Part shown: positions 13,901-24,089 of the stretch, in pieces
How positions within the stretch are numbered: position 1 is the first letter of the stretch
Layout of the letters: every line of letters begins with the position of its first letter
From: Stictocephala bisonia
Lineage: Eukaryota; Arthropoda; Insecta; Hemiptera; Membracidae
Assembly (NCBI GenBank): GCA_035578905.1
Contig: JAQJVL010002719.1
Coordinates: 1-64,000, forward strand
Direction of reading: 5' to 3'
DNA length: 64,000 nt
The notes under the pieces: generated by a model
The model's input: only the letters and a program-made list of their open reading frames with translations
What the model was told of the DNA's origin: nothing
Database searches by the model: none
Translations under genes and position numbers: made by a program

Positions 13901-14821
13901 AAATCACCATCAATGTCAAAGTGTCTCAGAGAAGGAAGGTTTCAAGATAAGTTGACTTACCTCTGGGTAGTATCTATCAGGAAGGATGACATTAACTTAC
14001 TCCTCTGGATGGAGTACACCAGGGATGGCTACGTTAGTAAATCACCATCAAAGTCAAAGTGTCTCAGAGAAGGAAGGTTTCAAGATAAGTTGACCTACCT
14101 CTGGGTAGTATCTATCAGGAAGGATGACATTAACTTACTCCTCTGGATGGAGTACTCCAGGGATGGCTACGTTAGTAAATCACCATCAAAGTCAAAGTTT
14201 CTCAGAGAAGGAAATTTTCAAGATAAGATGACCTACCTCTGGGTAGTATCTATCAGGACATTAACTAACACCTCTGGATGGAGTACACCAGGGATGGCTA
14301 CGTTAGTAAATCACCATCAAAGTCAAAGTGTCTCAGAGAAGAAAGGTTTCAAGATAAGTTGACCTACCTCTGGGTAGTATCTATCAGGAAGGATGACATT
14401 AACTTACTCCTCTGGATGGTGTACTCCAGGGATGACGGCTACGATAGTAAATCACCATCAAAGTCAAAGTTTCTTTAAAAAGGAAGGTTTCAAGATAAGT
14501 TGACTTACCTCTGGGTAGTATCTATCAGGAAAGATGACATTAACTTACTCCTCTGGATGGTATACTCCAGGGATGGACGGCTACGTTAGTAAATCACCAT
14601 CAAAGTCAAAGTGTCTTAGAGAAGGAAGGTTTCAAGATAAGTTGACTTACCTCTGGGTAGTATCTATAGGGAAGGATGACATTTACTTACTCCTCTGGAT
14701 GGAGTACTCCAGGGACGGACGGCTACGTTAGTAAATCACCATCAATGTCAAAGTGTCTTAGAGAAGGAAGGTTTCAAGATAAGTAGACCTACCTCTGGGT
14801 AGTATCATTGATTTTACTATA
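13901..14821 (+). repeat. Minisatellite array 1, right part (units of 131-142 bp)
   Basis: The anchor atcacc recurs at 13903, 14041, 14179, 14310, 14451, 14593 and 14735, giving unit lengths of 138, 138, 131, 141, 142 and 142 bp. Units share strings such as gaaggtttcaagataagttg and ctctgggtagtatctatcag. The array ends in gtagtatc, and attgattttactata (14807-14821) follows; its reverse complement stands just before array 2. The 138-bp units keep one reading frame open, which I treat as coincidence. Confidence 0.95.
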
Positions 14822-15529
14822 CATAGAAGATAGTTCCATCCAATGTTAAATTTTTAGGCACGGAATATGGGAGCGACCGTGCTGCAACCTGTCGTCAATC
14901 TAGTTAAAGAGGTCGAAATTGCCTCCAGTTTAGACTGTTCGGTTGCACAACCTGGGAGCAGTAAAGGAAACTAATCACTCCCTCCCATTCTCTCTTCTGT
15001 CTTTTAAGACGCTCGTCCGGACTGTAGCCACTGCACCTGTGTACTTTCACCGATTGGCCTTGATAGTGGGTCAAAGTGGGATATTATTCCTTGTTGTGCT
15101 GTCTTGCACGGAAAGAAATCGCGATCTTTTATTTAGGCCTTAAGGGTTTGTGAATATGAAAAATGTTAGGGGACTTTTTTTGTTATTTTATCAATGTAAA
15201 TAACAGTGTGTTACAGATGTTTAGTTAAAATATTATGCATTATCTAAAATGATGTAAATACTACGTATTGTAAGTTTATTGATATTTTAAGTAATTGTAT
15301 ATTTAGAAGTAGCAAGAAAAATGGTGGTAGTTCTAAATTGTTAAAGGCTAAGTTGTTAAGTCCCTGAACAACACCACCATTTTATATAAGCACATACCAA
15401 ACATTTTATATAAATTTGAGAGACGTAAAAAATTATATAAAATGTCTACGAAAAGACCATATGACAGTTTTTCAAAATTATTTTGCAAAATGTACTAATG
15501 AATTAAATAATGTGATCAATTTTACAAAA
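14822..15529. other. Unclassified stretch, partly GC-richer
   Basis: 14850-15140 is more GC-balanced than its surroundings (for example tgggagcgaccgtgctgcaa). It has no frame I recognise on either strand and may be an old transposon remnant. The rest is AT-rich. A loose inverted repeat, aaatggtggt (about 15320) against accaccattt (about 15372), lies here. Confidence 0.45.
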
Positions 15530-16070
15530 AAACAATAATTATTTAACATTATTAGAAAACTGTAAAGGTGATGTATCTGAGCAGTGGAAGGTAATAAATA
15601 ACTTGACAAGTAGGTTTTCAAAGAAAATAGTTGAGCTAATTGAATTGCCAAACGGCGAAGTTATGCGTGAGCCTTGTCATTGTAAGATAAACAATCATCT
15701 TATAGCAATCCAGTCTAGCCTTCCAGATGTTGTACATTCCAATACCCTTCCACCTTTACGTACTTGCTATCAACATTCGTTCTTTATAACTCCAACAGAT
15801 TTAGGCGAAATTAAGAGTATTGTTAAGCTTTTAAAAAATAAAAAATCATCCGGCTCTGACCAAATTAATGTACATTTACTGAAAAATATAATTGATGAGA
15901 TTATTATCTGTATTCTCTAAGGTTTTTGAAAAAAACAATGATTAAAAGACTCCATAGTTATTTATCGAAGTTAAATTTTCTTAATCCACGTCAATTCGGA
16001 TTTATCAAAGGAAAGTCATCTGAGTATGTGTTATTAGAATTATCAGAAATAATTTATAACAATTGAATTA
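15530..16070 (+). pseudogene. LINE reverse transcriptase fragment (Jockey/CR1-like), internally deleted
   Basis: Translation near 15540 gives the pre-RT linker (ENCKGDVSEQWKVINNLTS) and then the start of the RT domain (LLKNKKSSGSDQINVHLLKNI, about 15828-15890). After a stop at 15918, another frame continues with KVFEKTMIKRLHSYL and PRQFGFIKGKSSEY (about 15920-16030), which is the next RT block. The segment normally between these blocks is missing. Motifs A, B and C are absent, and the fragment ends in a stop near 16063. In intact LINEs this domain reverse-transcribes element RNA; this remnant cannot. No tail or target duplication could be fixed. Confidence 0.85.
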
Positions 16071-16280
16071 TTCATTAACTTATCATCTGTCATATAGTTC
16101 ACATTTAATACTAGAATTAACCCTTTATATTATTGAAATCATTATTCATTTTTTATCAAGTAATTAAAGCTTCTTGTCAATATTGCATTGTATAATTATT
16201 GCTGTATTTTTAACTATAAATGAATATTCCTTTTTGTTTAAAAGTAAATTGAACTATTTGTCATAAATACCATAATATTA
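16071..16280. other. Short AT-rich spacer
   Basis: I see no feature here beyond AT-rich DNA downstream of the LINE fragment. Confidence 0.4.
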
Positions 16281-16436
16281 AAATCTGCTTCCGGGTCACA
16301 CCGTGGACAGTGAAATGTGTGTGGTAGGCCTACCGAAAGTTTTAATATTCGTTGTTTTCCTCTTGTGTGAACTGTGTTTGTTAACTTTTAATTAATTTGT
16401 GACGCATACCACTTGGACTTATTTGTTTTCTTTAAC

Positions 16437-16465
16437 CTGAAGATGCCGTCCGTATTCGGCGAAAC
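16437..16465 (+). ncRNA. Candidate hammerhead-like ribozyme core
   Basis: The string ctgaaga (16437-16443) fits the hammerhead CUGANGA box. A GCCG/CGGC stem with an 8-nt loop (tccgtatt) follows, then gaaac (16461-16465). One U between CUGAAGA and the stem is unpaired, which is not canonical. I could not place the cleavage-site helices with certainty. The surrounding ~250 bp is GC-richer than its neighbours and may be a Penelope-type terminus or a non-autonomous retroelement. Cleavage activity is unproven. Confidence 0.4.
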
Positions 16466-16639
16466 ATGTAGTTGTTATCACCATCACACGCTGTGAACTG
16501 TTTGACGGAAGGTAAAGTAAACCTATTTTAGTCTATACCAGGATTGGCATTTTTTGTTTTTATTTGATATAAAGAGATGGAGATAAAGAGAAAATATTTG
16601 CTGTATTGATGATTTCATAAATAGTGGCGGAGTCATAAA

Positions 16640-16882
16640 ATGAAAAAGAAAAAAACATACACGCACACAATTCAGTTCTTCAGTCGCGTTGCCGAAAATC
16701 GTGTAATAGGCCTACCTCACTCTCTGGCCGTTAACGAGTTGCGCGCAATCCTAGCTGCGTTAATTGCGATGTCCCAAGAAGGCTCCAAACCAGTACTCAA
16801 GTTGCGCGCAATACCGATCTCAGGTAGTCTGTCCAGTCTTGGCCGCTCAAAAATGGAACTTAGACCTCATGCTGTGCTATAG
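16640..16882. other. GC-richer block without recognised function
   Basis: An 80-codon open frame spans this block, but it matches no domain I know. The block ends in ggaacttagacctcatgctg. The reverse complement of a similar GC-rich block at 18.4-18.6 kb contains a related gaggccccacgctg string. Shared repeat ancestry is possible; a host exon is less likely. Confidence 0.3.
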
Positions 16883-17147
16883 AAATATTTCCGTAAATAT
16901 CACAATCCGCCAAAAATAACTTGAATTTTCACTGGTCTGATTCCGAATAGCACCAAACTTATACTACAAAACAAGCACATATCTGCTTATATTCTGTTAC
17001 TATTAAATTATAATAATTTTTAAACATGTATAGCCTATATTACTCCCCACAGTTCTAGAGTTGAAGTGTTTGGTTATTAAAAAAAGTCTCTGTTCTTCTA
17101 CTTAGGATTAATTTATCTCATTTGAAAGTGTATGCTTATCATTAATA

Positions 17148-17150
<3 letters not shown>

Positions 17151-17217
<67 letters not shown>
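17151..17217. repeat. (TA)n microsatellite
   Basis: This is an uninterrupted TA tract of about 67 bp. Confidence 0.97.
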
Positions 17218-17222
<5 letters not shown>

Positions 17223-18400
17223 TCAATTTGAAACCATACTATTACAGTTAAAAATATGCGCAAAACCCAAATTTACATATTATTTTTTAACTATATTATT
17301 GTTCATTTGTAATAGTTATTTGTTTATATAGTTTTGTTAGTTCTTGGCATTGTTTGTTCTGTTCATTCTCAGTTGTGTAAATAAGTCATATTCGAATTGT
17401 TATAATTAAAATTGCCACAGAGTGCGGCTATAGTTCATTTTATTATTATTTAGACTGTGGTTACTTAAAATTAGTTATTTCTTATGTTATTGCTGGTCAC
17501 GCTACATGTGAAGTGTTACCAGTGTAATTCCAGAGTGTCTTTTCCAGAGAAATTGAAAATATAAATAGATTGCAGTTTATCCATACTTTCACATCTAGTA
17601 AAATAATAGTATGAAAAACAGATGTGTTAACTTTAATTATATTCACCTTAGACATACTTTTTACAATGGTCTGATTCAATCAATGTTATAAAACGGTATT
17701 TTTTAAAGGGGAACATAAACAAAATTTACAATAATTTCACAACCTGATTAAAATAATGAAAATCGAATCTAAATAATCAGTAGTCTAGTTATATTCTATC
17801 ACGATAATATTTCCCAGTATTATTCTATATAAATATCATAGGCCTATTTTAATGTTTATTTTGTCAAAGAAATAAATAATGTCACATTTTTTAATATTTC
17901 ACTATATTATATATTCCTGGAATATTTGCAGATTAATTTCATAATTGAAAGGAGAGTCATTGATTGGATTTGAAAACAATTTATTTTTTAATCAATTACC
18001 GAATATGAAAAAACTAATGATTGAGTACAACAGACGATTTAATCACCTAATCGATGGTTAAATTCAATAAATAAAGATTTTTCAGATGGGCTAAATAATA
18101 TGAAAATGTTTACTTAAATCAGCAGTAATTATCGCCAGCATTGCCGATAAGTTAGCGGTCTATTCAAGTGTGTCTATTTACAAATACACGGTGTGTTAAT
18201 CATATAAATCAATATGGTGTTTTAATTTATTCAGTTATAAATATTTCTTTATTCAATATGAATGTCACACTGAGTTTTACTGTAATAGTATTAACACAGT
18301 ATTCTTTATTATTCGAAAGAGATGCAAGCAAATATAAAAACAGAGAACCGAGATAAACGTTGGCCATATGGAATAACGTAAACAATTATCTAAGCAGGAC
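17218..18400. other. AT-rich stretch, no gene seen
   Basis: Only chance open frames occur here (for example 17497-17679 minus and 18168-18356 plus). None has domain-like sequence. Confidence 0.5.
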
Positions 18401-18608
18401 GTTGTTTGTGTGTGGGACCTGAGGAAGGAAAGGGCGGGGTGGCTGTCTGGAGAATGGGAGAGTGGGTTAAGAGGAGGGAAGTGAGAGAGAGAGACGGAAG
18501 AGCGTGCGAGAGAGAGAGGAAATAGGGCTATGCGCAGCGCAGCGTGGGGCCTCAAAACAGTTTTGGGGCCTCGCCACAACTCTCCCATATAGATGGAGTA
18601 TCTCTTTA
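18401..18608. other. Purine-rich, GC-richer block
   Basis: Purine-rich sequence with gagagaga runs (18484-18520) is followed by ctatgcgcagcgcagcgtgg. On the minus strand a 103-codon open frame passes through it, but its composition (Leu/Ser/Pro from the repeat) argues against a gene. It may be repeat-derived. Confidence 0.35.
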
Positions 18609-18623
18609 TATAGTAAAATCAAT
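18609..18623. repeat. Candidate terminal inverted repeat at left edge of array 2
   Basis: tatagtaaaatcaat is the exact reverse complement of 14807-14821, which stands at the right edge of array 1. TA dinucleotides flank both. This suggests a small TIR element that carries the minisatellite; the assignment is inference from two edges that belong to different copies. Confidence 0.55.
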
Positions 18624-19341
18624 GGTAGTATATATCAGGAAGGATAACATTAACTTACTCCTCTGGATGGTATACTCCAGGGATGGACGGCTACGTTAGT
18701 AAATCACCATCAAAGTCAAAGTGTCTTAGAGAAGGAAGGTTTCAAGATAAGTAGACGTATATCTGGGTAGTATCTATCAGGAAAGATGACATTAACTAAC
18801 TCCTCTGGATGGAGTACTCCAGGGACGAACTGCTACGTTAGTAAATCAATGTCAAAGTGTCTTATAGAAGGATGGTTTCAAGATAAGTTGACTTACCTCT
18901 GGGAAGTACCTATCAGGAAGGATGACATTAACTAACTCCTCTTGATGGAGTACACTAGGGACGAACGGCTACGTTAGTAAATCACCATCAAAGTCAAAGT
19001 GTCTCAGAGAAGGAAGGTTTCAAGATAAGTTGACTTACCTCTGGGTAGTATCTATCAGGAAGGATGACATTAACTAACTCCTCTGGATGGAGTACTCCAG
19101 GGATGGCTACGTTAGTAAATCACTATCAAAGTCAAAGTGTCTCAGAGAAGGAATGTTTCAAGATAAGTTGACCTACCTCTGGGTAATATCTATCAGGAAG
19201 GATGACATTAACTAATTCCTCTGGATAAAGTACTCCAGGGATGGACGGCTACGTTAGTAAATCACCATCAAAGTCAAAGTTTCTCATAGAAGGAAGGTTT
19301 CAAGATAAGTTGACTTACCTCTGGGTAGTATCCATCAGATG
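18624..19341 (+). repeat. Minisatellite array 2 (units of about 136-142 bp)
   Basis: This is the same monomer family as array 1, with unit anchors near 18703, 18845, 18981, 19119 and 19261. Units differ by point changes and small gaps (for example gggatggctac against gggatggacggctac). The right edge gtagtatccatcagatgtc continues into a non-repeated flank shared with array 3. Confidence 0.95.
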
Positions 19342-19600
19342 TCCCTTTAACTGAAACTGATTTTACAGCGCCAGACCCCCCTTCTGTGTGGACTTGATTT
19401 AATAAATGCAATTACATTATTTTTTATTCATTTAACCCTACAAATAGGAGTTTAAGTTTCATATAATACAACAAATAATAGAAAGTAAAATGTAATGAAG
19501 TATTAATTAAGAGACAGTGTATGATGAAGTACAGTACACAAAATTTAAAACAGTAAAATAAACGTTAAGTTTTCTTAATTTATATGAATATATTTTATAG
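19342..19600. repeat. Right flank of array 2 and left flank of array 3
   Basis: The first ~150 bp (from gatgtccctttaactgaaac) matches the sequence right of array 3 (from gatgtcactttaactgaaac), with growing divergence. The last ~50 bp matches the sequence left of array 1. These shared flanks show that more than the tandem units was copied. Confidence 0.75.
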
Positions 19601-20334
19601 AACTAAAAGTGAACTGGACCTTATAGGAAGGATGACATAAACTAACTCCTCTGGATGGAGTACACCAGGGACGGATGGCTACGTTAGTAAATCACCATCA
19701 AAGTCAAAGTGTCTTAGAGAAGGAAGGTTTCAAGATAAGTAGACCTACCTCTGGGTAGTATCTATCAGGAAGGATGACATTTACTAACGCCTCTGGATGG
19801 AGTACACCAGGGACGGACGGCTACGTTAGTAAATCACCATCAAAGTCAAAGTGTCTCAGAGAAGGAAGGTTTCAAGATAAGTAGACATACCTCTGGGTAG
19901 TACCTATTAGGAAGGATGACATTAACTAACTCCTCTGGATGGAGTACACCAGAGACAGACGGCTACGTTAGTAAATCACCATCAAAGTCAAAGTGTCTCA
20001 GAGAAGGAAGGTTTCAAGATAAGTAGACCTACCTCTAGGTAGTATCTATCAGGAAGGATGACATTTACTAACTCCTCTGGATGGAGTACACCAGGGACGG
20101 ACGGCTACGTTAGTAAATCACCATCAAAGTCAAAGTGTCTCAGAGAAGGAAGGCTTCAAGATAAGTTGACCTACCTCTGGGTAGTATCTATCAGGAAGGA
20201 TGACATTAACTAACTCCTCTGGATGGAGTACTCCAGGGACGGACGGCTACGTTAGTAAATCACCATCAAAGTCAAAGTGTCTTAGAGAAGGAAGGTTTCA
20301 AGATAAGTAGACTTACCTCTGGGTAGTATCCATC
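19601..20334 (+). repeat. Minisatellite array 3 (about 142-bp units) with shared left flank
   Basis: The left flank aactaaaagtgaactggacc (19601-19620) is followed by monomers with anchors at 19691, 19833, 19975, 20117 and 20259. The period is exactly 142 bp, so this is the most regular of the three arrays. It ends in gtagtatccatcagatgtc, as array 2 does. Confidence 0.95.
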
Positions 20335-23300
20335 AGATGTCACTTTAACTGAAACTGTCTTTACTGCATCAGTCTTCTTCTATGTGGAGTTGAAATAGTA
20401 AATGCAACGAATATATAGTTTGTTATTTATGAAAAAATACAAATATGAGTAGCAATTTCATATATTTAAAGAAAATAATACAAAATAAAAAATATATTAT
20501 AAATTGTTGTTAGTATTTCGACACATGACCCTCTGCATATGAAGCAAAATGTCTTCATACCCTAAGCTTGCAAAATGATTAGGAATTTTTACAATTATTA
20601 TCGAAATAGAAACGTGTTCATATAAAATTCCGCGGTTGTAAAAATATATTAAAACTTTAATTATTGTTATGCAAAAACAACTAATGAACATTTCGTTAAC
20701 TTATATTATTCCTTTAGAATTTACAAATCGTCAACGTAATCTGTACTTCGTTAATTCAGCCGCAATTTTCAATTATTTATAATAAGCTATTATAATTAAA
20801 AAAAAATAAAAAACTTAATCCACTGAGCTAATAATACCTTAGTAGATTTTAAGAATATTTTAAATGCTTTGTAAATTTGTATGTTTTATGCTTGATTTAA
20901 AATTATTTTTAGGCCCCTGGACTGCAATATTGACATAAATTAGGCTGTTTGAAGGGAAGTCAGAGAACGCAATCCAAGACTATATTTCTGGTAATTCAAT
21001 CGTTATGCCACAATCTGGTGTCATTGCTTTTAAGCAAAGAAATATTATATGTATACCATTTCACAGTTGTTATGCCCATGAGTCAGATTATCTTTTTGAG
21101 ATATGTTAGTTTTGTTCATGGTTGATCCAACAACACGATCTTGGTAATTTCTTAAAGACACCCAATTACGAGTCGTCTTGTAAAGTAGAATGTATGCTCA
21201 GAACAAGCAATAGTTTGCCACTTAAAACTTGAACCTTCGTCGAAAACTAAGTTGTCAAACCATTTTTAAAACATTTTTGACGATCTATCAGATTTGGAAC
21301 CCATTATTAGGCTCATATATTGCACTTCCTAGCATTTAAATCTTTCAGTTATATTCTTTAGAAGACTAACTCCTAATTTTGGCAGTAGGATAAAGTTAAT
21401 ATATATAGTACAAGGAATAAGTATGTACAAGTTAGCAGCTTACCTTCTTTTGCTAAGATGATTATACTGTATATTAGTATATGTTACAACCAGGAGGTTT
21501 TCATACTAACTGAATATTTACAACTAGTAATCTGTCATAGTGGGTATTTTGGTTTATAATTAAGTAAGGCTGATATTCTTTAAGCGAACAATACATTTTA
21601 TTTGAATATTTTTTCCAAATCACGTCCTTTAATTTAGTCTTTTGAAAATGTTTTAAAAAATTTTAATACTCAAATAAAGCCGTATATGTTACAAGTTAAT
21701 GCAAAACTAGTAATTAAATAGTGTAATATGATGAAACATGAAATGAAAATTTAGTATTTTTTATTTTTTTATAAAATGTATATGTTGGTAATGACCACAG
21801 ACTACATTTTTTGGCTGTAGACCAAGCAATTTACTTTTAAAATTCCAGCCATAGTGTCATATTACAAACAAAATAAATTCTCCTTTTGATGCGTATTCTA
21901 TATGAAACGTCTAAATGAAAGTTAAAAAAAGATTGTTAAAAATTTGTAATCTCAAGATTGACAACTAAGGGCACAATTTATTAATATGAAAGTGTTGATT
22001 TTGTGTACAAGATTAATAAATTAATTTACTTTAAATCTAGATATTTACATACACTTTTGAAAGATACATTTTAAGATGTACAAAACAGATTGTTCTAATT
22101 ATACAATCGTAGGAAAAATATCAAAACGTTCTTGCTGTAAATTAACAAGATTTGCTTAGAAAAATAAGAAAACTGCCAGCTAAGAAAGAACGTAAACCGT
22201 TAAAGCTGGAAATAAAATGTTGTTTTAACACCTTGTTAGAGTTCCCGAAATAATTACCCAGCTAATTGGCTGCAAAAACCGACCAACCCGAATAATTTTT
22301 CTGTCCCCTTGTTTGTCTGTCATTTTTGCACACATTAAAATACATTCATTATATGTAGTTTAAATGTATCCGTAACTTTTGCAATATCATAAATTATCAT
22401 AAATTGTATTTTTATTTTATATTTGAAAATATTACTGATATCTAACTAAGCGTTATAATGTAATATATATTCATTAAATTTATTCTAAGTTCAGTTAAAG
22501 ACTTCTATTATTTTATTATTTATATTAAAGATGTTGATTAATTATTGTATTATAATATTATTACTAATTTTTTTATTATCGTAAGATGTAATAACCTGAA
22601 TTGAACTTAGCTAATCATAAAGCTCTGAGTATGTGATTTGGTTGTTTTAAACCATCTTGTGTTGTTTGCACATTACAATTGTCTCTCTCGGACAGCTCAG
22701 ATTGCCTCTGTGTTTAATTTTTGTTCTTATAAAATTTATGTTTCTTGTATTTTTTATTTATTTTTCTAACTTGCTTTGTAAAAAATTTTTTACATTAAAT
22801 ATGATCAAAGGCTAAATTTTAAAAAAGATCAGAAAGTGCATATATACTAAACAAGTTTTTTTATCCAAAATAAAAGAAACTTAGTACAACTGGTTAAACA
22901 AATTAATTAATCAAAATTATCTTTACATAACAATTTGACATAACTAGGCATTACAAATAATTTGTCTTGCAGTGGTAGGCAAAAGCATGAAAGTTTGTTA
23001 GACATAGCCTGTAATATAAGACAAGTTATAAAGTGAAAAAGTAATACTATTTTTCTAGAAAAACAATCATGACAGATAAAAAAATTAATTCCATATAAAC
23101 ATTATTTTTAAGAAAACAAAATAATATAATGATTATAAATACATGTTCACAATGACATCGGCACATGGACCTAACCTAGACATGCTGAAAATAAAAACTA
23201 TTTAACAAACAGGCAACAGCTTTATTAATTATTTAAACAACAACAAAATGGAACTAGAACTGTTAATAAACTACATTTTAAACCATATCTACGACTAAAA

Positions 23301-24033
23301 CGAACATTTTACGATCAATTACCCAAAATAATCTAGCCGCAATGCAAGTCTTGTCAACAGCGAAGCTAGAATAGTGAGCTTAGCTGCCGATGCCAAGCAA
23401 CATAGAAAACGAAAACAAAGACACTAAAACTAAATTAAACAGTCTCAGCTGTCCGAGGAAGACGATCATATTGTGCATACGGTACAACTTTCAAACGTAA
23501 GTAAGTAAACTAAGAGCTCATAACTATTTCTTAGATGAAAGCTTTTAGAAATTGTCTATCATAGAAGATTTTATCCTGTAACTATCATATTTAAATGCAA
23601 GAGGTTTGTTTGGTACTTCCATACCTAAATAAGTAAATATTGTTTTACATTTAAGATATGTGCGTGGAAGGTATGTACCATGTCAGCACATTTACATAAA
23701 TATAGAATTCTTGTTACGGATAAAAATCAGGAAAATCCCTTATTTTAGAGCAAAGTACAAAGACCTAATTCACAATCTAAATCCTAATATTTAGATTAAT
23801 TCACACTTATCTAATATTTAACAATAGTTAAAAAGTAGGGTGAATTTACACTTAATAACTGAAATAATTGTTCTAAAAGAGGCATAATGTTTTTTATTAT
23901 CATTATTAATTCAACGTATTAAAACAAATACAAACAAATAATTTTATTTGGGTATCAATAATAAGTAGTGGACATTGATTTAGAATTTCCGAACAGTGAC
24001 AGTAAAAAAATAGTGATTGCAACAAACTATTTT

Positions 24034-24036
<3 letters not shown>
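20335..24036. other. AT-rich stretch; array flank then no gene seen
   Basis: About 150 bp at the left end is homologous to the right flank of array 2. The rest is AT-rich, with no domain-bearing frame. A short open stretch near 20983-21107 is not enough to call an exon. Confidence 0.5.

Positions 24037-24087
<51 letters not shown>
24037..24087. repeat. (TA)n microsatellite
   Basis: This is a TA tract of about 50 bp. A minus-strand frame of alternating Tyr/Ile across it is an artefact of the repeat. Confidence 0.96.

Positions 24088-24089
<2 letters not shown>

Noticed and set aside
18277..18588. 103-codon minus-strand open frame
   Set aside because: It is Leu/Ser/Pro-rich sequence from a purine-rich tract; no domain.
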